DNA of 64,000 bases from Sulfitobacter sp. HGT1 (GCF_013282155.1 NZ_BLWI01000002.1:248001-312000), one strand, 5' to 3'; shown: positions 16,416 through 25,109, counted from the first letter of the stretch. Numbers and translations are program-made. Notes: generated by a model not told the origin, from the sequence alone.

Positions 16416-17032
16416 TCAGGCTCCCCCTGCCGCATCGCATTAGCGTAAAACAGGAATATCCCGCCCGCGACAAGGCTGACAATCACGGCCTTGGCCATGA
16501 ATTGCAGGGTAAAATCCCCCGTCAGCAGGGCATAGATCGTCGCGATCAGATCCCCCAGCAACGTGGCCGCGGCCAGCAGCAGCGCAATATAGGTCAGCCA
16601 TTTTCGAATGGCAGACCGGTAAAGAGCCGGATCATGGGCCAGTTTCCGCCGCTCGCGCAAGGTCAGCCACAAATACAGCGGGGCCGTGACGATCAGCACG
16701 GAGACGCCAAACCTGATCCGTTCAATGGCGACATAGCTGTCATCCTCGAACAGCATATCGACAAGCACTTGCAGCACGATCACCAGATTGATGGCACCGA
16801 TCAACAGCACCCCGAATGTCAGCGCATAGATAAAGAAGTCGCGCGCAGACACCGTTTGCACAGGCCGTGGCACGGGCGGGGTGAATGGCGTTTCAGCCCA
16901 GGCCCCCAAGGCCTCCCTGATTTCGCTCTCGCTCCAGCCGGCCTCGATCAACGCGCCGGTAATATCGGGCCGGCTTTTGCCCGCGACCAGCGCATCGCGC
17001 ACGAAAAGGCTTAACTCGTCTCGATTTGCCAT
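16412..17032 (-). CDS. DUF5671-like integral membrane protein
   Basis: A 206-residue protein with a cytosolic N-terminal helical domain (1-45: LSLFVRDALVAGKSRPDITGALIEAGWSESEIREAL, a UBA-like or anti-repressor-like helix bundle) and four membrane helices. The segment SARDFFIYALTFGVLLI begins the membrane part and matches what I recall of DUF5671. Function is unknown. It lies three bases downstream of nothing obvious on the minus strand except tadA's stop, and is coupled to the small anchored protein that follows. Confidence 0.65.
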   Translation of the reverse strand: MANRDELSLFVRDALVAGKSRPDITGALIEAGWSESEIREALGAWAETPFTPPVPRPVQTVSARDFFIYALTFGVLLIGAINLVIVLQVLVDMLFEDDSYVAIERIRFGVSVLIVTAPLYLWLTLRERRKLAHDPALYRSAIRKWLTYIALLLAAATLLGDLIATIYALLTGDFTLQFMAKAVIVSLVAGGIFLFYANAMRQGEPE

Positions 17033-17035
17033 CGT

Positions 17036-17491
17036 CTATCCTTTTCTTTTTGCAGTGAAAAATACCTTTAGCACGGTTTCGGCCTCTTGGGCGGCGATCC
17101 CGTCGTATACTTCGGGCACATGGTGGCATTGCGCGTGGCTGAACACCCGTGCGCCCTGTGCCACGCCCCCTGATTTGGGATCACTGGCCCCGTAATACAG
17201 CCGCGCAATCCGTGCTGCCGATATCGCACCGGCACACATCGCGCAGGGTTCCAGCGTGACATAAAGCGTGTGATCGCCCAACCGTTCCGATCCGGTGGCC
17301 TCGCAGGCCGCCCGGATCGCCAGCATTTCGGCATGGGCGGTGGGGTCATTCAATTCGCGGGTTCTGTTGCCCGCTGCCGCCACGATCTGGCCTTGCGGTC
17401 CAACGACCACAGCGCCCACAGGCACTTCGCCACGCAAGGCGGCGGCGCGGGCTTCGTCCAATGCGGCTGACATATATGAAGTAAAGGCCAT
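17036..17491 (-). CDS. tadA: tRNA-specific adenosine(34) deaminase
   Basis: A 151-residue zinc deaminase that makes inosine at the wobble position of tRNA-Arg(ACG). HAEMLAI near 55 supplies the zinc histidine and the catalytic glutamate, and LEPCAMCAGAI near 85 supplies the two cysteines. The frame stays open for another 860 bases upstream, but that part is antisense to rluB. I start at ATG 17489-17491 (MAFTSYM); MSAALDEA at 17473 is an alternative. It is divergent from rluB with about 60 bp between starts. Confidence 0.95.
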   Translation of the reverse strand: MAFTSYMSAALDEARAAALRGEVPVGAVVVGPQGQIVAAAGNRTRELNDPTAHAEMLAIRAACEATGSERLGDHTLYVTLEPCAMCAGAISAARIARLYYGASDPKSGGVAQGARVFSHAQCHHVPEVYDGIAAQEAETVLKVFFTAKRKG

Positions 17492-17554
17492 CCGCTCACT
17501 TGGCCGCAAATGCAGGTCTTTCGCAAGGGCGCGAAACAAGGTAAGCGCTGAATT

Positions 17555-18565
17555 ATGAGCCAAGATAAACCCACACAGCCCCCTCAAGCCGGCACACCCG
17601 CCGGTGACCGTATCGCCAAAGTTCTGGCCCGCGCTGGCCTTGCCAGCCGCCGGGAAGCCGAACGCATGATCGAAGCCGGGCGCGTCCGCGTCAACGGCGT
17701 CCAGATCGATTCGCCCGCGTTGAACGTGACGGCGTCCGACCAGATCAGCGTCGATGGCAAACCTGTGGGCGACCCAGAACCGCCGCGCATGTGGCTGTAT
17801 CACAAGCCGACCGGCCTTGTGACGACCAACCGCGATGAAAAAGGGCGCGGCACGATTTTTGACGATCTGCCCGAAGACATGCCGCGCGTGATGAGCGTGG
17901 GACGGCTTGATTTGAACTCCGAAGGGTTGCTGCTGCTGACCAATGACGGCGAGGTAAAGCGCAAGCTTGAACTGCCCTCGAACGGCTGGTTGCGCCGCTA
18001 CCGTGTTCGCGTGAACGGTCGCCCGTCCGACGAAGCGCTTGAGCCCCTGCGCCAGGGCATCACCGTGGATGGCGAACAGTTCCAGCCCATGACCGTGACG
18101 CTGGACCGTCAGCAAGGCGCGAACGCCTGGCTGACGGTGGGCCTGCGCGAAGGCAAGAACCGCGAAATCCGCCGCGCGATGGAGGCTGTGCATCTGTCGG
18201 TCAACCGTCTGATCCGCACCAGCTATGGCCCGTTCCAGCTGGGTGAGTTGAAACCCGGCGAAGTCGAAGAGCTGAAGCGCAAGGTCGTGCGCGACCAGTT
18301 GGGCCTTGAGATCGAGGACAACACCGGCACCGCGATCAAGAAAAAGCCGAGCCACATCGTCAAGCGCAAGCCGCGCAAGCCCGGCATGCCCGGCCCCGGC
18401 CGCCCCGGTCTGCCCAAAGAACCGGGCGAAAAGACCGCGACCGGCAAAACCATCCCCGGCAAGCCCAAGCCCGGTTACGGCAAGTCCAAGCCTGCGCGCC
18501 CCGCGTCAGATGGCCCTGCCCCGCGCAAATTCGGCACGCGGGTCAAAAGCACGCGAAACTCGTAA
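17555..18565 (+). CDS. rluB: 23S rRNA pseudouridine synthase, RluB/RsuA family
   Basis: A 336-residue enzyme isomerising a uridine in rRNA (probably U2605 of 23S). An S4 RNA-binding domain covers about residues 18-75 (IAKVLARAGLASRREAERMI). The catalytic motif GRLDLNSEGLLLLTNDG lies near 120, and the C-terminal family box VGLREGKNREIRRAMEAVHL near 195. After about residue 245 a long low-complexity tail of K, P, G and R appears (KKKPSHIVKRKPRKPGMPGP...), which is common in alphaproteobacterial RluB and may bind rRNA. The start has little room for a ribosome binding site beyond AAGGTAAG further upstream. Confidence 0.93.
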   Translation: MSQDKPTQPPQAGTPAGDRIAKVLARAGLASRREAERMIEAGRVRVNGVQIDSPALNVTASDQISVDGKPVGDPEPPRMWLYHKPTGLVTTNRDEKGRGTIFDDLPEDMPRVMSVGRLDLNSEGLLLLTNDGEVKRKLELPSNGWLRRYRVRVNGRPSDEALEPLRQGITVDGEQFQPMTVTLDRQQGANAWLTVGLREGKNREIRRAMEAVHLSVNRLIRTSYGPFQLGELKPGEVEELKRKVVRDQLGLEIEDNTGTAIKKKPSHIVKRKPRKPGMPGPGRPGLPKEPGEKTATGKTIPGKPKPGYGKSKPARPASDGPAPRKFGTRVKSTRNS

Positions 18566-18661
18566 CCGCGTTGACGTAGGGCAGCCTGCCCCTGCCATTG
18601 CCCCGGAATCCCTAGCGAGCCGCCCAAAGAACGCCTATATACGGCTCAGAGGGGAATTTAG

Positions 18662-18892
18662 ATGGCTCGATTGCTTCTATTTGCCATTTTATTGGCGCTG
18701 GTTCTTGCGATTGTTTACGTATTGTTGACAATTGTGACCCGGACGTTGGACGCGGGACAAAACATGTTGAGACCCCAACACGGACAAACCAAAGAGGGCC
18801 TGATGGTACCAACACCGTTTCAAAAGATCACTTATGCTGCGTTGATTGTGCTGTTGTTCGGCGTCGCGACCGGCTGGCTGGGGGGGCTCTGA
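18662..18892 (+). CDS. small two-helix membrane protein
   Basis: A 76-residue protein with an N-terminal membrane helix (about 4-26), a polar loop (LDAGQNMLRPQHGQTKEGLMVPTP) and a second helix (about 56-74). AGAGGGG precedes the ATG. Its stop overlaps the xpaC start as TGATG, placing it first in the XpaC-TelA operon. I do not recognise the family. A small membrane partner or anchor for the XpaC/TelA pair is the simplest inference. Confidence 0.7.
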   Translation: MARLLLFAILLALVLAIVYVLLTIVTRTLDAGQNMLRPQHGQTKEGLMVPTPFQKITYAALIVLLFGVATGWLGGL

Positions 18893-19764
18893 TGGTCCAG
18901 CGTTACGGTGGCAAATACAGCCAGAATGGTGACACCGCCCCCAAACCCCTTGCAAAACGTGTCGAAGTCGACCCCGTGGGGGGCCGCGCGAATGTGCTGT
19001 TTATCCCTGCTGTCGTGTTGGTCTTTACGTCCTTGAATGACGGTGCGCAGGGGCTGGCATTGGGCTTGGTCGCGGCCGGTTTTCTGACCGCTGCGGCGCT
19101 GATGCTGCGCGAGGGGCTCAAGGCGCAAGCCGCCTATGTGGCCCGCAAGGTCGCCGAACGCCCCGCCCTGCCCCGCAAGATGATTGCAAGTGCGCTGACC
19201 GGAATTGGCGTTGCACTGGCCGCCTACAAGAATGACCCAAGCCTTGCCGCCGCCGTGATCTATGGGCTGGCCGCCCTTGGCCTGCATGTATCTGCATTTG
19301 GCATTGATCCGCTTTCCTCCAAGGGCATGGAAGGGGTCGACAGCTTTCAAAAGGACCGCGTGGCCCGTGTGGTCGAAGAGGCGGAAAAACACCTGAGCGC
19401 CATGACCGCTGCAATTGCTCGCGCCGGAGACCGTCAGGCGTCAGAGCGGCTGGCCGATTTCCAGACCACCGCCCGCACCCTGATCCGCACCGTCGAGGAA
19501 GACCCCCGCGACCTGACCGGTGCGCGCAAGTATCTGTCGGTTTATCTGTTGGGGGCCCGCGACGCGACAATCAAATTCGCGGATATCTATGCCAACACAC
19601 GCGACGCGCAGGCCCGTGCCGACTATCTTGCGTTGCTGGATGATCTGGACAAAAACTTTGCCGCAAGAACGCAAAAATCGCTATTGGAAGACAAGACCGA
19701 CCTGAACATTGAGATTGAAGTGCTGCGCGAGCGGCTGTCCCGAGAAGGCGTGCGCCTGAAATAA
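18892..19764 (+). CDS. xpaC: XpaC-family protein
   Basis: A 290-residue protein of the family annotated as 5-bromo-4-chloroindolyl phosphate hydrolysis protein, a name taken from a Bacillus phenotype rather than a proven reaction. Residues 35-120 hold two to four hydrophobic segments. A highly charged helical C-terminal domain follows (VVEEAEKHLSAMTAAIARAGDRQASERLADF, then YLSVYLLGARDATIKFADIY). It is followed after 34 bp by telA, the partner with which XpaC is found in many bacteria. Membrane location and a coiled-coil cytosolic part suggest a scaffold role rather than an enzyme. Confidence 0.82.
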   Translation: MVQRYGGKYSQNGDTAPKPLAKRVEVDPVGGRANVLFIPAVVLVFTSLNDGAQGLALGLVAAGFLTAAALMLREGLKAQAAYVARKVAERPALPRKMIASALTGIGVALAAYKNDPSLAAAVIYGLAALGLHVSAFGIDPLSSKGMEGVDSFQKDRVARVVEEAEKHLSAMTAAIARAGDRQASERLADFQTTARTLIRTVEEDPRDLTGARKYLSVYLLGARDATIKFADIYANTRDAQARADYLALLDDLDKNFAARTQKSLLEDKTDLNIEIEVLRERLSREGVRLK

Positions 19765-19798
19765 AGCGCGTCCACCAACGATTAGAAAGAGAACCACA

Positions 19799-20965
19799 AT
19801 GTCCGACATCGTTCGCGAAAAAGCCACCCAGACTGTTGCACTGGTCGAAGAAGTTAACGCTATTGTGCTGGCCGATCCCGCACCGGCCAATGCCATCGTG
19901 CCGCTTGAAAAAGCCGACGGCCCGCTGAGCCAGGAGATCAAGAGCCGCATGGCCGAAATCGATATGGCTGCAACCCAGTCGATCATTTCGTTCGGGTCCG
20001 CCGCACAGGCCGAATTGCAAGAAATCAGTCAGGCCATGTTGCAAGACGTGCGCAACAAGGATGTCGGCCCCGCCGGTGACAGCCTGCGCAACATCGTCAC
20101 CACCATCCGTGGCTTTTCGGTATCCGAACTGGACGTCCGCCGCGACCGCAGCTGGTGGGAACGCCTGCTGGGCCGTGCCGCCCCCTTTGCCAAATTCACC
20201 GCAAGGTTTGAAAAGGTCCAAGGCCAGATCGACCGCGTCACCGACGAATTGCTCAGCCATGAACACACCTTGCTCAAAGACATCAAATCGCTGGATATGC
20301 TCTATGAAAAGACGTTGCAGTTCTATGATGAACTGGCGCTTTATATCGCAGCAGGAGAGGCCAAGCTGGCCGAGCTTGATGCCACCGACATCCCTGCCAA
20401 GCAAGCCGCCGTTAAAGCCGCGCCTGAAAACGATCAGGTCATCCAGGCCCAGGAACTGCGCGACATGCGTGCCGCGCGCGATGATCTGGAACGCCGCGTG
20501 CATGACCTGAAACTGACCCGTCAGGTGACGATGCAATCCTTGCCCTCCATCCGTCTGGTTCAGGAAAACGACAAATCCCTGGTCACCAAGATCAATTCGA
20601 CCCTCGTCAACACTGTGCCGCTTTGGGAAACGCAGCTGGCGCAGGCCGTGACAATCCAGCGGTCCCGCGAGGCGGCCGTCGCCGTGCGCGAAGCCAATGA
20701 CCTGACCAACGAGCTGCTGACCTCGAACGCGAAAAACCTGCGCGAAAGCAACAAGATCATCCGCACCGAGATGGAGCGGGGCGTCTTTGACATCGAAGCG
20801 GTCAAACAGGCCAATGCGGATCTGATCGGCACGATCGAGGAATCGCTCCAGATCGCGGATGAAGGCAAAGCCAGACGCGCTGCCGCCGAACATGATCTTG
20901 AGGAAATGGAAGCCAAACTGCGCGATACGCTCGCAGCAGCATCGGCTTCGAAACCCGCCGCATAA
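19799..20965 (+). CDS. telA: TelA-family toxic anion resistance protein
   Basis: A 388-residue, almost wholly helical cytosolic protein. The family's features are LGRAAPFAKFTARFEKVQGQIDRVTDEL near 130, LLKDIKSLDMLYEKTLQFYDELALYIAAGE and QSLPSIRLVQENDKSLVTKINSTLVNTVPLWETQLAQA (given here in pieces of a continuous conserved block). TelA/KlaA relatives are linked to tellurite, phage and colicin resistance and to cell-wall-antibiotic tolerance in different bacteria; the mechanism is unsettled. Acidic start region and long coiled coils suggest assembly with XpaC. Ends with a low-complexity AAASASKPAA tail. Confidence 0.88.
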   Translation: MSDIVREKATQTVALVEEVNAIVLADPAPANAIVPLEKADGPLSQEIKSRMAEIDMAATQSIISFGSAAQAELQEISQAMLQDVRNKDVGPAGDSLRNIVTTIRGFSVSELDVRRDRSWWERLLGRAAPFAKFTARFEKVQGQIDRVTDELLSHEHTLLKDIKSLDMLYEKTLQFYDELALYIAAGEAKLAELDATDIPAKQAAVKAAPENDQVIQAQELRDMRAARDDLERRVHDLKLTRQVTMQSLPSIRLVQENDKSLVTKINSTLVNTVPLWETQLAQAVTIQRSREAAVAVREANDLTNELLTSNAKNLRESNKIIRTEMERGVFDIEAVKQANADLIGTIEESLQIADEGKARRAAAEHDLEEMEAKLRDTLAAASASKPAA

Positions 20966-20984
20966 GGGTGAGGCGCGGTTAACG

Positions 20985-21944
20985 GTGGTGCGGATCGGTC
21001 AATTCAAACGTTGGTTAGGGACAGGGGCGGCAGGTTTGCTGCTGACGGCCTGTGCCTGGCAAATGCCTGTTGAACCGGTCCGCAAACCCATTGCGCGCCC
21101 CACCGTTCAGGCGGCCCTGCCCGCGCCCGTCGTGGCGCAGCCGACCTCGCAGGAAAGCGCCAAGCTGCGCAGCTATTTCAATCAGGTCCAGCAAGCGCAG
21201 CTTAGCCAGGGGTTGTTGCGCCGCGATGGGGGTGGCCCCGATACGCCCTATACCGCCGACATGCTGGTGCGGAACTTTGAACAGATCGCGTTTTACAACG
21301 AATATAACGCCACATTTTCGGGGCGGGGTGAAAAGACGTTGATGCGCCGCTGGGAAAAACCGGTGCGCATGGCCGTGGTTTTTGGCGATGGCGTCCCCCC
21401 CTCAACCCGCGAGACCGACATGGGGGCGGTCAACGCCTATGCCGGGCGGTTGGCGGGCATCACGGGTCATCCGATATCCGTGGGGGGTGCCCCCAATTTC
21501 ATGGTGATTATCGCGGGCGAAGATGACCGTGAAGCCGCCCTGGCCGAAGCGGCACGGCGCATCCCCGGTGTGACCCCCGCCAGTCTGACCGCGTTGCAGA
21601 ACCTGCGCCGCGATACCTATTGCATCGTTGCCGCCTATGCGGGGGGCACCGACCCCAGCACCTATACCGCCGCTGTGGCGGTGATCCGTGCGGAAAACCC
21701 GTCGCTGATGCGGCTGTCGTGCATCCACGAAGAACTGGCCCAGGGGTTGGGGCTGGCCAATGACAGCCCCACCGCGCGCCCGTCGATCTTTAACGATGAC
21801 GATGAGTTTGCATTGCTGACACGTCATGATGAAAATCTGCTACGAATTCTGTACGACCCACGTCTCGAAGCGGGCATAAGCGCCGAAGAGGCAACCCCGA
21901 TCGTCCGCACAATCGCCCGAGAACTCACGGGCGGCCCCCTTTAG
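20985..21944 (+). CDS. DUF2927 lipoprotein
   Basis: A 319-residue exported protein. The signal peptide ends in LLTAC (Cys near residue 23), so it is probably a lipoprotein; a proline/alanine linker follows and the DUF2927 domain occupies about 60-300. The block CIHEELAQGLGLANDSP near 245 contains an HEE-x5-GL-x-ND arrangement that looks like a degenerate zincin, followed by FNDDDEFALLTRHDENLLRILYDPR. I chose GTG 20985-20987, with AAGGGTGAGG upstream; another GTG follows immediately. It is inside the XpaC-TelA-SPFH operon (20 bp after telA), giving the system an envelope-side component. Confidence 0.8.
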   Translation: MVRIGQFKRWLGTGAAGLLLTACAWQMPVEPVRKPIARPTVQAALPAPVVAQPTSQESAKLRSYFNQVQQAQLSQGLLRRDGGGPDTPYTADMLVRNFEQIAFYNEYNATFSGRGEKTLMRRWEKPVRMAVVFGDGVPPSTRETDMGAVNAYAGRLAGITGHPISVGGAPNFMVIIAGEDDREAALAEAARRIPGVTPASLTALQNLRRDTYCIVAAYAGGTDPSTYTAAVAVIRAENPSLMRLSCIHEELAQGLGLANDSPTARPSIFNDDDEFALLTRHDENLLRILYDPRLEAGISAEEATPIVRTIARELTGGPL

Positions 21945-21976
21945 ATTGCTACCACCTTCCCGAAAGGACCACACCT

Positions 21977-23086
21977 ATGGGCATTCTCGATTTCCTCTCT
22001 GGCCAATTTATCGACGTCATTCACTGGACCGACGACACCCGCGACACAATGGTCTGGCGGTTCGAGCGTGAAGGCCACGAAATCAAATACGGGGCCAAGC
22101 TGACCGTGCGCGAAGGTCAGGCGGCGGTGCTTGTCCACGAAGGCCAGCTGGCCGATGTGTTCACCCCCGGTCTGTATATGCTCGAGACCAACAACATGCC
22201 GATCATGACATCGTTGCAGCATTGGGATCACGGTTTCAAAAGCCCCTTCAAATCCGAGATTTATTTCGTCAACACCACGCGGTTCAACGATCTGAAATGG
22301 GGCACCAAGAACCCGATCATCGTGCGTGACCCCGAATTTGGCCCCGTGCGTTTGCGCGCCTTTGGCACCTATTCTGTCAAAGTGTCCGACCCTGCGCATT
22401 TCCTGACCGAAATCGTCGGCACCGACGGCGAATTCACCATGGATGAAATCAGCTATCAGATCCGCAACATCATCGTTCAGGAATTTTCGCGCAGCATCGC
22501 CATGTCGAATATCCCGATCCTTGATATGGCCGCCAATACCCGCGAGCTGGGCAAGCTGGTCAGCGCTGAAATCTCGGCAACGATTGGGGAATACGGTTTG
22601 ACGATCCCTGAACTTTACGTCGAAAACATCTCGTTGCCCCCAGCCGTGGAACAGGTGTTGGACAAGCGGTCTTCGATGGGGTTGATCGGTGATCTGAACC
22701 AGTACACCCGGTTTCAGGCCGCCGAGGCCCTGGGCCGTGATGGTGGCGCGGGTGCCGCGATGCAGGCGGGTCTGGGTGCCGGATTGGGCATGCAGATCGG
22801 TCAGGCCGCTGCGGCTCAGGCAGGCCCGTGGGGCCCACGCCCTGCCGCCGTGCAAACACCACCGCCACCGCCTGCTGCCGAAAAGGTCTGGCATCTGGCC
22901 GAAAACGGCCAGACCACAGGCCCGTTCTCCAAGGCGACCCTTGGCCGGATGACCCATGACGGTGCATTGACCCGCGAAACACTGGTCTGGACCCCTGGTC
23001 AGGACGGCTGGAAAAAAGCCAATGATGTGGATGAACTGGCGCAACTCTTTACCGTCATGCCGCCGCCACCGCCCCCCGCCGGTTAA
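21977..23086 (+). CDS. SPFH (virion-core-like) protein with C-terminal GYF_2-like domain
   Basis: A 369-residue protein. Residues 1-245 form the SPFH/virion-core-like domain of the YdjI type (FIDVIHWTDDTRDTMVWRF, LTVREGQAAVLVHEGQLADVFTPGLY, then the band-7-like ISYQIRNIIVQEFSRSIA). A glycine/alanine-rich linker and a proline run lead to a GYF_2-like domain at about 305-360 (VWHLAENGQTTGPFSKATLG, TLVWTPGQDGWKKANDV) that would bind proline-rich peptides. The protein itself, and the next gene's product, have proline-rich ends, so self- or partner binding is plausible. No membrane helix is visible. Bacillus YdjI acts with YdjG in envelope stress. Confidence 0.85.
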   Translation: MGILDFLSGQFIDVIHWTDDTRDTMVWRFEREGHEIKYGAKLTVREGQAAVLVHEGQLADVFTPGLYMLETNNMPIMTSLQHWDHGFKSPFKSEIYFVNTTRFNDLKWGTKNPIIVRDPEFGPVRLRAFGTYSVKVSDPAHFLTEIVGTDGEFTMDEISYQIRNIIVQEFSRSIAMSNIPILDMAANTRELGKLVSAEISATIGEYGLTIPELYVENISLPPAVEQVLDKRSSMGLIGDLNQYTRFQAAEALGRDGGAGAAMQAGLGAGLGMQIGQAAAAQAGPWGPRPAAVQTPPPPPAAEKVWHLAENGQTTGPFSKATLGRMTHDGALTRETLVWTPGQDGWKKANDVDELAQLFTVMPPPPPPAG

Positions 23087-23097
23087 CCCATGTTGCG

Positions 23098-23131
23098 GCG
23101 CGTGGCCAAACCGCCCGAATTGGCCACGCGC
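23098..23131 (+). promoter_or_regulatory. 12-bp perfect hairpin after the SPFH gene
   Basis: GCGCGTGGCCAA (23098-23109) and TTGGCCACGCGC (23120-23131) pair perfectly around a ten-base loop. It starts 11 bases after the SPFH stop and lacks a T-run; it may protect the 3' end of the mRNA or bind a protein. Confidence 0.7.
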
Positions 23132-23148
23132 TGCAAAGCAACAGGATG

Positions 23149-23184
23149 ATCCCCCGCCCTCCGCGCCGGGGGATTTTCTTTTTT
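23149..23184 (+). terminator. rho-independent terminator inside the envelope-stress-like operon
   Basis: ATCCCCC (23149-23155) pairs with GGGGGAT (23168-23174), followed by TTTCTTTTTT. It separates the SPFH gene from the zinc-ribbon gene, so the latter may depend on read-through or on its own promoter (a TATAAC box lies at 23239-23244). Confidence 0.75.
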
Positions 23185-23309
23185 CCAACCGATGCGCCGA
23201 CCGCTGCCGATCCCCCGCAAGCCCGCCGCGCCGGTTTTTATAACTCGGGTCTGGTGAGGCAGCCCGTGTCAGGCTATGTCTAGGCCCAGCACGCCCAAAG
23301 GACGCCGTG

Positions 23310-24437
23310 ATGCCTGACAATCCCTCCTTTGCCCCACCTCCCCCTCCGCCAGCCCCGGTGGAGGAACACCGCTTTCCATGTGACACCTGCGGGTCCGATC
23401 TGCGGTTCGATCCTGCCAAATATCTGCTGGTCTGTGATCACTGCGGCAACACCGAAGCCATCTCGGGGCGGCGGACCCATCAACCGATCGCCGAACTTGA
23501 TTTCCGCGCCGCCATCGCCAGCCAGTTGCCCCAGACCGAGATGGAAGAAACCCGCGTCACGACCTGCCCCAACTGCGCGGCCCAAGTCGAATTCGACGAA
23601 GACAAACACGCCACCGAATGCCCGTTCTGCGCCACCCCTGTGGTGATTGATACCGGGCTGAACCGTCACATCAAGCCGCGTGGCGTTCTGCCCTTTGCGC
23701 TGACCGAAACCGTGGCCAAAGACGCCATGACCAACTGGCTGGGCCGCCTTTGGTTCGCCCCGAACGGGTTGCAGGAATATGCCCGCAAGGGCCGCCGGAT
23801 GGAGGGGATCTATGTCCCCTACTGGACCTATGACGCCGATACGAAATCCAGCTATACCGGCGAACGCGGCACGGTATATTACGTAACCGTCACCGTGATG
23901 CGCGATGGCAAACCCGAACAGCGACAGGTGCCAAAGGTCCGCTGGCGACCCGCCTCCGGTCGGGTGGCACGGTTCTTTGACGATGTGCTGGTGCTGGCCT
24001 CAAAATCCCTGCCCAAGACATTTACCGATGCGCTTGAACCGTGGGATCTGGCCGCCCTTGAACCCTATGCACCCGAATATCTGGCGGGTTTCCGCGCCGA
24101 GGCCTATTCGATCACCCTTGATGACGGCTTTGTCGAAGCGCGGCAAATCATGGATGCGATGATCGAACGGGATGTCCGGTTCGACATCGGCGGCGACCGC
24201 CAGCGCATCCATAACGTCCAGACCCAGATCAGCGATATCACCTTCAAACATATCCTGCTGCCGGTCTGGCTTGCGGCGTATAAATACCGCGGCAAGACGT
24301 ATCGCTTTGTGGTCAATGGCCGCACCGGTAATGTGCAGGGCGAACGCCCCTATTCCGCAATCAAGATAACCTTTGCCGTGATCCTTGGCCTTCTGGCCGC
24401 AGGTGTGATCGGCTATTTCATGGCGCAGCAACAATGA
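23310..24437 (+). CDS. membrane zinc-ribbon protein (YdjG-like)
   Basis: A 375-residue protein. After a proline-rich start (FAPPPPPPAPVEE) come two zinc ribbons: CDTCGSDLRF...CDHCG (about 24-47) and CPNCAAQVEF...CPFC (about 84-106). The middle (about 150-330) is a conserved region with IYVPYWTYDADTKSSYTGERG and LLPVWLAAYKYRGKTYRFVVNG, and a single C-terminal membrane helix (about 350-370) ends in MAQQQ. This matches the TFIIB-type zinc-ribbon proteins that accompany SPFH virion-core-like proteins. ATG at 23310 is preferred over GTG at 23307 because AAAGGA stands eight bases before it. The proline run could be the GYF ligand. Confidence 0.8.
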   Translation: MPDNPSFAPPPPPPAPVEEHRFPCDTCGSDLRFDPAKYLLVCDHCGNTEAISGRRTHQPIAELDFRAAIASQLPQTEMEETRVTTCPNCAAQVEFDEDKHATECPFCATPVVIDTGLNRHIKPRGVLPFALTETVAKDAMTNWLGRLWFAPNGLQEYARKGRRMEGIYVPYWTYDADTKSSYTGERGTVYYVTVTVMRDGKPEQRQVPKVRWRPASGRVARFFDDVLVLASKSLPKTFTDALEPWDLAALEPYAPEYLAGFRAEAYSITLDDGFVEARQIMDAMIERDVRFDIGGDRQRIHNVQTQISDITFKHILLPVWLAAYKYRGKTYRFVVNGRTGNVQGERPYSAIKITFAVILGLLAAGVIGYFMAQQQ

Positions 24438-25108
24438 CCCAGATCGACACGCTTACCGACATCTTGCAGGCGCGCTATTCCTGCCGCGCTTTTCTGGCCG
24501 ATCCGGTCCCCGATGACGTGATCACCCGGATCATCGGCACAGCCCGCCATGTTCCAAGCTGGTGCAACGCGCAGCCCTGGCAGGTCACGATCACCAAAGG
24601 CGATGCGACAGACCGGTTTCGCACGGCCCTGATGCAGGCCGCCAGCAAAGGGGTGCCGCCCACCCCCGATCTGGACTGGCCCAAGGGATATTCAGGGGTC
24701 TACGGCAGCCGTCGGCGCAGCTGTGGCTTTCAGCTTTATGATGCGGTGGGGATCGACAAATCGGACCGCGCAGGCCGTAGCGCACAAATGCTGCGCAACT
24801 ACGCCCTGTTTGACGCGCCTCACGTGGCCATCATCACCGCCCCGGCCGAGCTTGGCCCCTACGGTGCGATGGACAGCGGCGGGTTTGTGACCGCCTTTAC
24901 CCTGGCCGCGACAGCGCTTGGCGTGGCGACCATCGCCCAAGCCGCCATTGCAGCCTATGCACCGCTGGTCCGCGAACAGCTTGATATCGCGGATGACCGG
25001 CTGGTGCTTTGCGCCATCTCCTTCGGCTATGCCGATACGGATGCGCCGATCAACCAGTTCCGTACCGAGCGGGCAGACCCCGCCGACATCATCGACTGGA
25101 AATCCTGA
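24434..25108 (+). CDS. nitroreductase-family flavoprotein
   Basis: A 224-residue FMN-dependent oxidoreductase. RYSCRAF near residue 15, the [11 protein letters not shown] segment near 43 and the late GVATIAQAA near 165 are the usual nitroreductase boxes that bind FMN phosphate and the isoalloxazine ring. The physiological substrate is unknown (nitroaromatics, quinones or dehalogenation in relatives). It overlaps the zinc-ribbon gene as ATGA and is followed after one base by dtd, so the three share a transcript. Confidence 0.9.
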   Translation: MTQIDTLTDILQARYSCRAFLADPVPDDVITRIIGTARHVPSWCNAQPWQVTITKGDATDRFRTALMQAASKGVPPTPDLDWPKGYSGVYGSRRRSCGFQLYDAVGIDKSDRAGRSAQMLRNYALFDAPHVAIITAPAELGPYGAMDSGGFVTAFTLAATALGVATIAQAAIAAYAPLVREQLDIADDRLVLCAISFGYADTDAPINQFRTERADPADIIDWKS

Positions 25109-25109
25109 T

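Noticed and set aside
17492-18355. N-terminal extension of tadA to 439 residues
   Set aside because: The extension is antisense to rluB and lacks homology; TadA is about 150 residues and starts at 17491.
18575-18642. TTGACG and TATATA as a promoter of the XpaC-TelA operon
   Set aside because: The spacing between the two is far above 19 bp, so they do not form a promoter pair; the true promoter was not found.
21941-23419. 492-codon minus-strand frame over the SPFH gene
   Set aside because: Shadow of SPFH and part of the zinc-ribbon gene; it would also run through a terminator hairpin.
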